The position numbers and the translations under genes are program-made. From positions 1 to 37,618 of the forward strand of contig BTRF01000002.1 in assembly GCA_036986255.1 (NCBI GenBank): 37,618 nt of DNA. Reading direction: 5' to 3'. Source of the stretch: BTRF01 sp036986255. GTDB taxonomy: Bacteria; Patescibacteriota; WWE3; 9FT-COMBO-53-11. The notes below the pieces were generated by a model, which saw only the letters and a list, made by a program, of their open reading frames with translations, searched no databases and had not been told where the DNA came from. Below are positions 36,642-37,618 of this stretch, one piece after another. Within the stretch, counting starts at the first letter, position 1. Each line of letters starts with the position of its first letter.

Positions 36642-36968
36642 ATGGCGGTTCCTTTTTCCGATTTCAAAAAGTTGGATCTTAGAGTTGGCCGGGTGCTGGC
36701 TGTTGAGGATGTTGAGGAGTTGGACAAAATTTACAAGCTCACAGTTGACGTGGGCGAGGAAAAACCGAGAACTATCCTTGCCGGGGTCAAAGAGTTTCTG
36801 AAACCCCAAGATCTTGAGAGTAAGAACATTGTGGTCGTAGCTAATCTGGAACCTAAAGAGGTTCGCGGGATTTTGTCCGAGGGCATGCTCTTGGCTGCAG
36901 AAGTTGACGGCAAACCCACTCTTATTAGCCCGGAGAGCGAAGTAGACCCCGGAACGCCCATCCACTAA
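36642..36968 (+). CDS. Stand-alone tRNA-binding (EMAPII/CsaA-like OB-fold) domain protein
   Basis: 108 residues; the whole chain is one tRNA_bind domain: FSDFKKLDLRVGRVLAVEDVEELDKIYKLTVDVG, GVKEFLKPQDLESKNIVVVANLEPKEVRGILSEGMLLAA, as found at the C-terminus of MetRS and PheRS beta and in CsaA. CsaA is known as a tRNA-binding or export-related protein, so here it may serve as a trans-acting MetRS appendix or a free tRNA chaperone. The conserved (I/V)-x-L-x-V-G-x(I/V) and E-x-(R)G-(I/V)-x-S-x-G-M regions are present. TGTTACTGT ends 8 nt before the ATG and no Shine-Dalgarno is present. Confidence 0.88.
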   Translation: MAVPFSDFKKLDLRVGRVLAVEDVEELDKIYKLTVDVGEEKPRTILAGVKEFLKPQDLESKNIVVVANLEPKEVRGILSEGMLLAAEVDGKPTLISPESEVDPGTPIH

Positions 36969-36993
36969 TGGCGCTTCAAGAGGGCGCCATTAG
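36965..36993. other. Perfect hairpin overlapping the stop codon
   Basis: CTAATGGCGC (36965-36974) and GCGCCATTAG (36984-36993) pair perfectly over a 9-nt loop; the stem includes the TAA stop. There is no T-run, so it is more likely an RNA stability element than a terminator. Confidence 0.6.
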
Positions 36994-37023
36994 CTAGCGA
37001 CTCCAGTCGCGTCCTAACTTCGG

Positions 37024-37032
37024 TGATAAAAT
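37024..37032 (+). promoter_or_regulatory. Extended -10 of tRNA-Ile(UAU)
   Basis: TGATAAAAT ends 14 nt before the mature tRNA 5' end. Confidence 0.5.
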
Positions 37033-37046
37033 AAGAAGAGGGTTTT

Positions 37047-37122
37047 GGACGGGTAGCTTAGCGGTTAAAGCATCAAGCTTATACCTTGAGGATCGGAGGT
37101 TCGAATCCTCCCCCGTCCACCA
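37047..37122 (+). tRNA. tRNA-Ile(UAU)
   Basis: Acceptor GGACGGG/CCCGTCC, anticodon stem TCAAG/CTTGA with loop CTTATAC (anticodon UAU, A37), T-loop TTCGAAT, discriminator A and encoded CCA. It would read AUA. Most bacteria instead use a CAU tRNA modified to lysidine by TilS. Confidence 0.9.
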
Positions 37123-37131
37123 CTGTATTCC

Positions 37132-37618
37132 TTATTCTTCGCACACCTGATAGGTGACATGGTCAAACAGCTCCCCGTTTTCCCGAACTACCGAAAGATC
37201 GGCCCTGCACCCCTCAATAAGCACTCTCACGAAATGGTATTCTTGGAGGCGCGTTTTGGAGTAAGGAAGGGGCTCGCCGAAGGGGTAAACCCTGCTCCCA
37301 CCCCCGCCTCCAGTGACAATGTAAACCGCATCTTCTACTCCCCCGCGCTCGTAGTTGGACGGCTCGGCTTCGCCAAACCTAGCAATTACTCGCGGCACCT
37401 CAAGCCGCTCGTAATTGTGTTCGTGGCCTGAAAACACAAGGTCTACTTGGTACTTGTCAAAAAGAGGAACAAACTTCTCTTGTATTATCTTGTTTTCACC
37501 GTGGACGGTTCCCGAGGAAAAAGGCGGGTGGTGGAAGAACGCTACTTTAATGGGTGCCTCGCTTTTGGAAAGGTCTTTCTCCAGCCAATTAAGCTGCTCC
37601 TCGTCCACGATGTTTGAA
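37132..37618 (-). CDS. Metallophosphoesterase, purple-acid-phosphatase-like (5' part beyond window)
   Basis: The C-terminal 162 residues of a calcineurin-like phosphoesterase; the frame is open up to the window end (SNIVDEEQLNWLEKDL). Metal-ligand motifs seen: VAFFHHPPF and VFSGHEHNYER. The GHxHxYER form is typical of purple acid phosphatase-type enzymes, where two His bind the second metal. The N-terminal D-x-H and GD-x-x-Y motifs must lie outside the window. Then follow IVTGGGGGSRVYPFG and a last strand region. Likely a phosphomonoesterase or diesterase outside the membrane, as in relatives, but the export signal is not in view. Confidence 0.85.
   Translation of the reverse strand, partial: SNIVDEEQLNWLEKDLSKSEAPIKVAFFHHPPFSSGTVHGENKIIQEKFVPLFDKYQVDLVFSGHEHNYERLEVPRVIARFGEAEPSNYERGGVEDAVYIVTGGGGGSRVYPFGEPLPYSKTRLQEYHFVRVLIEGCRADLSVVRENGELFDHVTYQVCEE

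Noticed and set aside
1..37618. Alternative genetic code (UGA read as glycine or tryptophan)
   Set aside because: Many genes end at UGA exactly where the families end, e.g. the ATGA overlaps at 28453 and 30480, and conserved Gly/Trp positions use normal codons.

Overview
The window looks like chromosomal DNA of a Patescibacteria (Candidate Phyla Radiation) bacterium, possibly of the Microgenomates/Katanobacteria type. The reasons are indirect: small TrbC/VirB2-like (T4SS_pilin type) membrane proteins with secreted partners, a degenerate PP2C-TM-propeller protein, many short genes, a dnaG-rpoD pair and CCA-encoding tRNA genes. The standard code fits, with UGA used as stop. No prophage, plasmid replication gene, CRISPR array or intact insertion sequence was seen.

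Layout. 1-5250: cell-surface block. Three minus-strand genes form an operon (two pilin-like proteins and a secreted protein cut by the window edge). Divergent from them are a vWA protein and a DnaJ-ASH-TM protein. Then comes a dead pilin remnant and a pilin with four six-cysteine repeats. 5433-10069: SpoIID-like coiled-coil protein, PP2C-like/propeller protein, ComF. 10126-11738: a uracil-DNA-glycosylase-like protein, an ASCH protein and a DUF805 protein. 11760-14460: a tRNA island with four Ser tRNAs (GCU, UGA, GGA, CGA) and two Arg tRNAs (GCG, CCG), a repeat that follows Ser tRNAs, a GIY-YIG gene running into a tRNA, gene fragments and a VanY-type carboxypeptidase. 14531-17519: dnaG and rpoD. 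17643-21633: EamA transporter, a clan GH-A-like hydrolase, a GH1 glycosidase, a DUF4349 protein. 21731-27024: accessory block with a GIY-YIG protein, tRNA-Asn, an AT-rich Fic protein with an operator-like array, a DEAD-box helicase and a nucleoside hydrolase; the last three are each followed by a copy of a ~50 bp repeat. 27140-29415: UDP-sugar dehydrogenase and processive glycosyltransferase. 29560-32249: three membrane-anchored envelope proteins. 32250-32960: repeat- and hairpin-rich stretch with one small gene. 33033-36968: sugar nucleotidyltransferase, a second GH-A-like hydrolase, a left-handed beta-helix protein, small proteins and a tRNA-binding domain protein. 37047-37618: tRNA-Ile(UAU) and a metallophosphoesterase cut by the window end.

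How the genes fit together. Much of the window serves the cell surface: pilins, wall hydrolysis or remodelling (SpoIID, VanY), glycoside hydrolases, and a possible uronic-acid polymer route (GalU-like enzyme, UDP-sugar dehydrogenase, hyaluronan-synthase-like transferase).

The most striking general pattern is gene starts. About thirteen genes have a -10-like hexamer ending only 6-8 nt before the start codon and no Shine-Dalgarno sequence, which predicts leaderless mRNAs. Another nine have strong Shine-Dalgarno sequences. Other points worth attention are the cysteine-repeat pilin, the 46-47 bp tandem repeat, the repeat family carrying a promoter-like signal, the unusual tRNA anticodons and the UDP-sugar dehydrogenase that lacks its C-terminal domain. 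All calls rest on reading the sequence; no database search was run.
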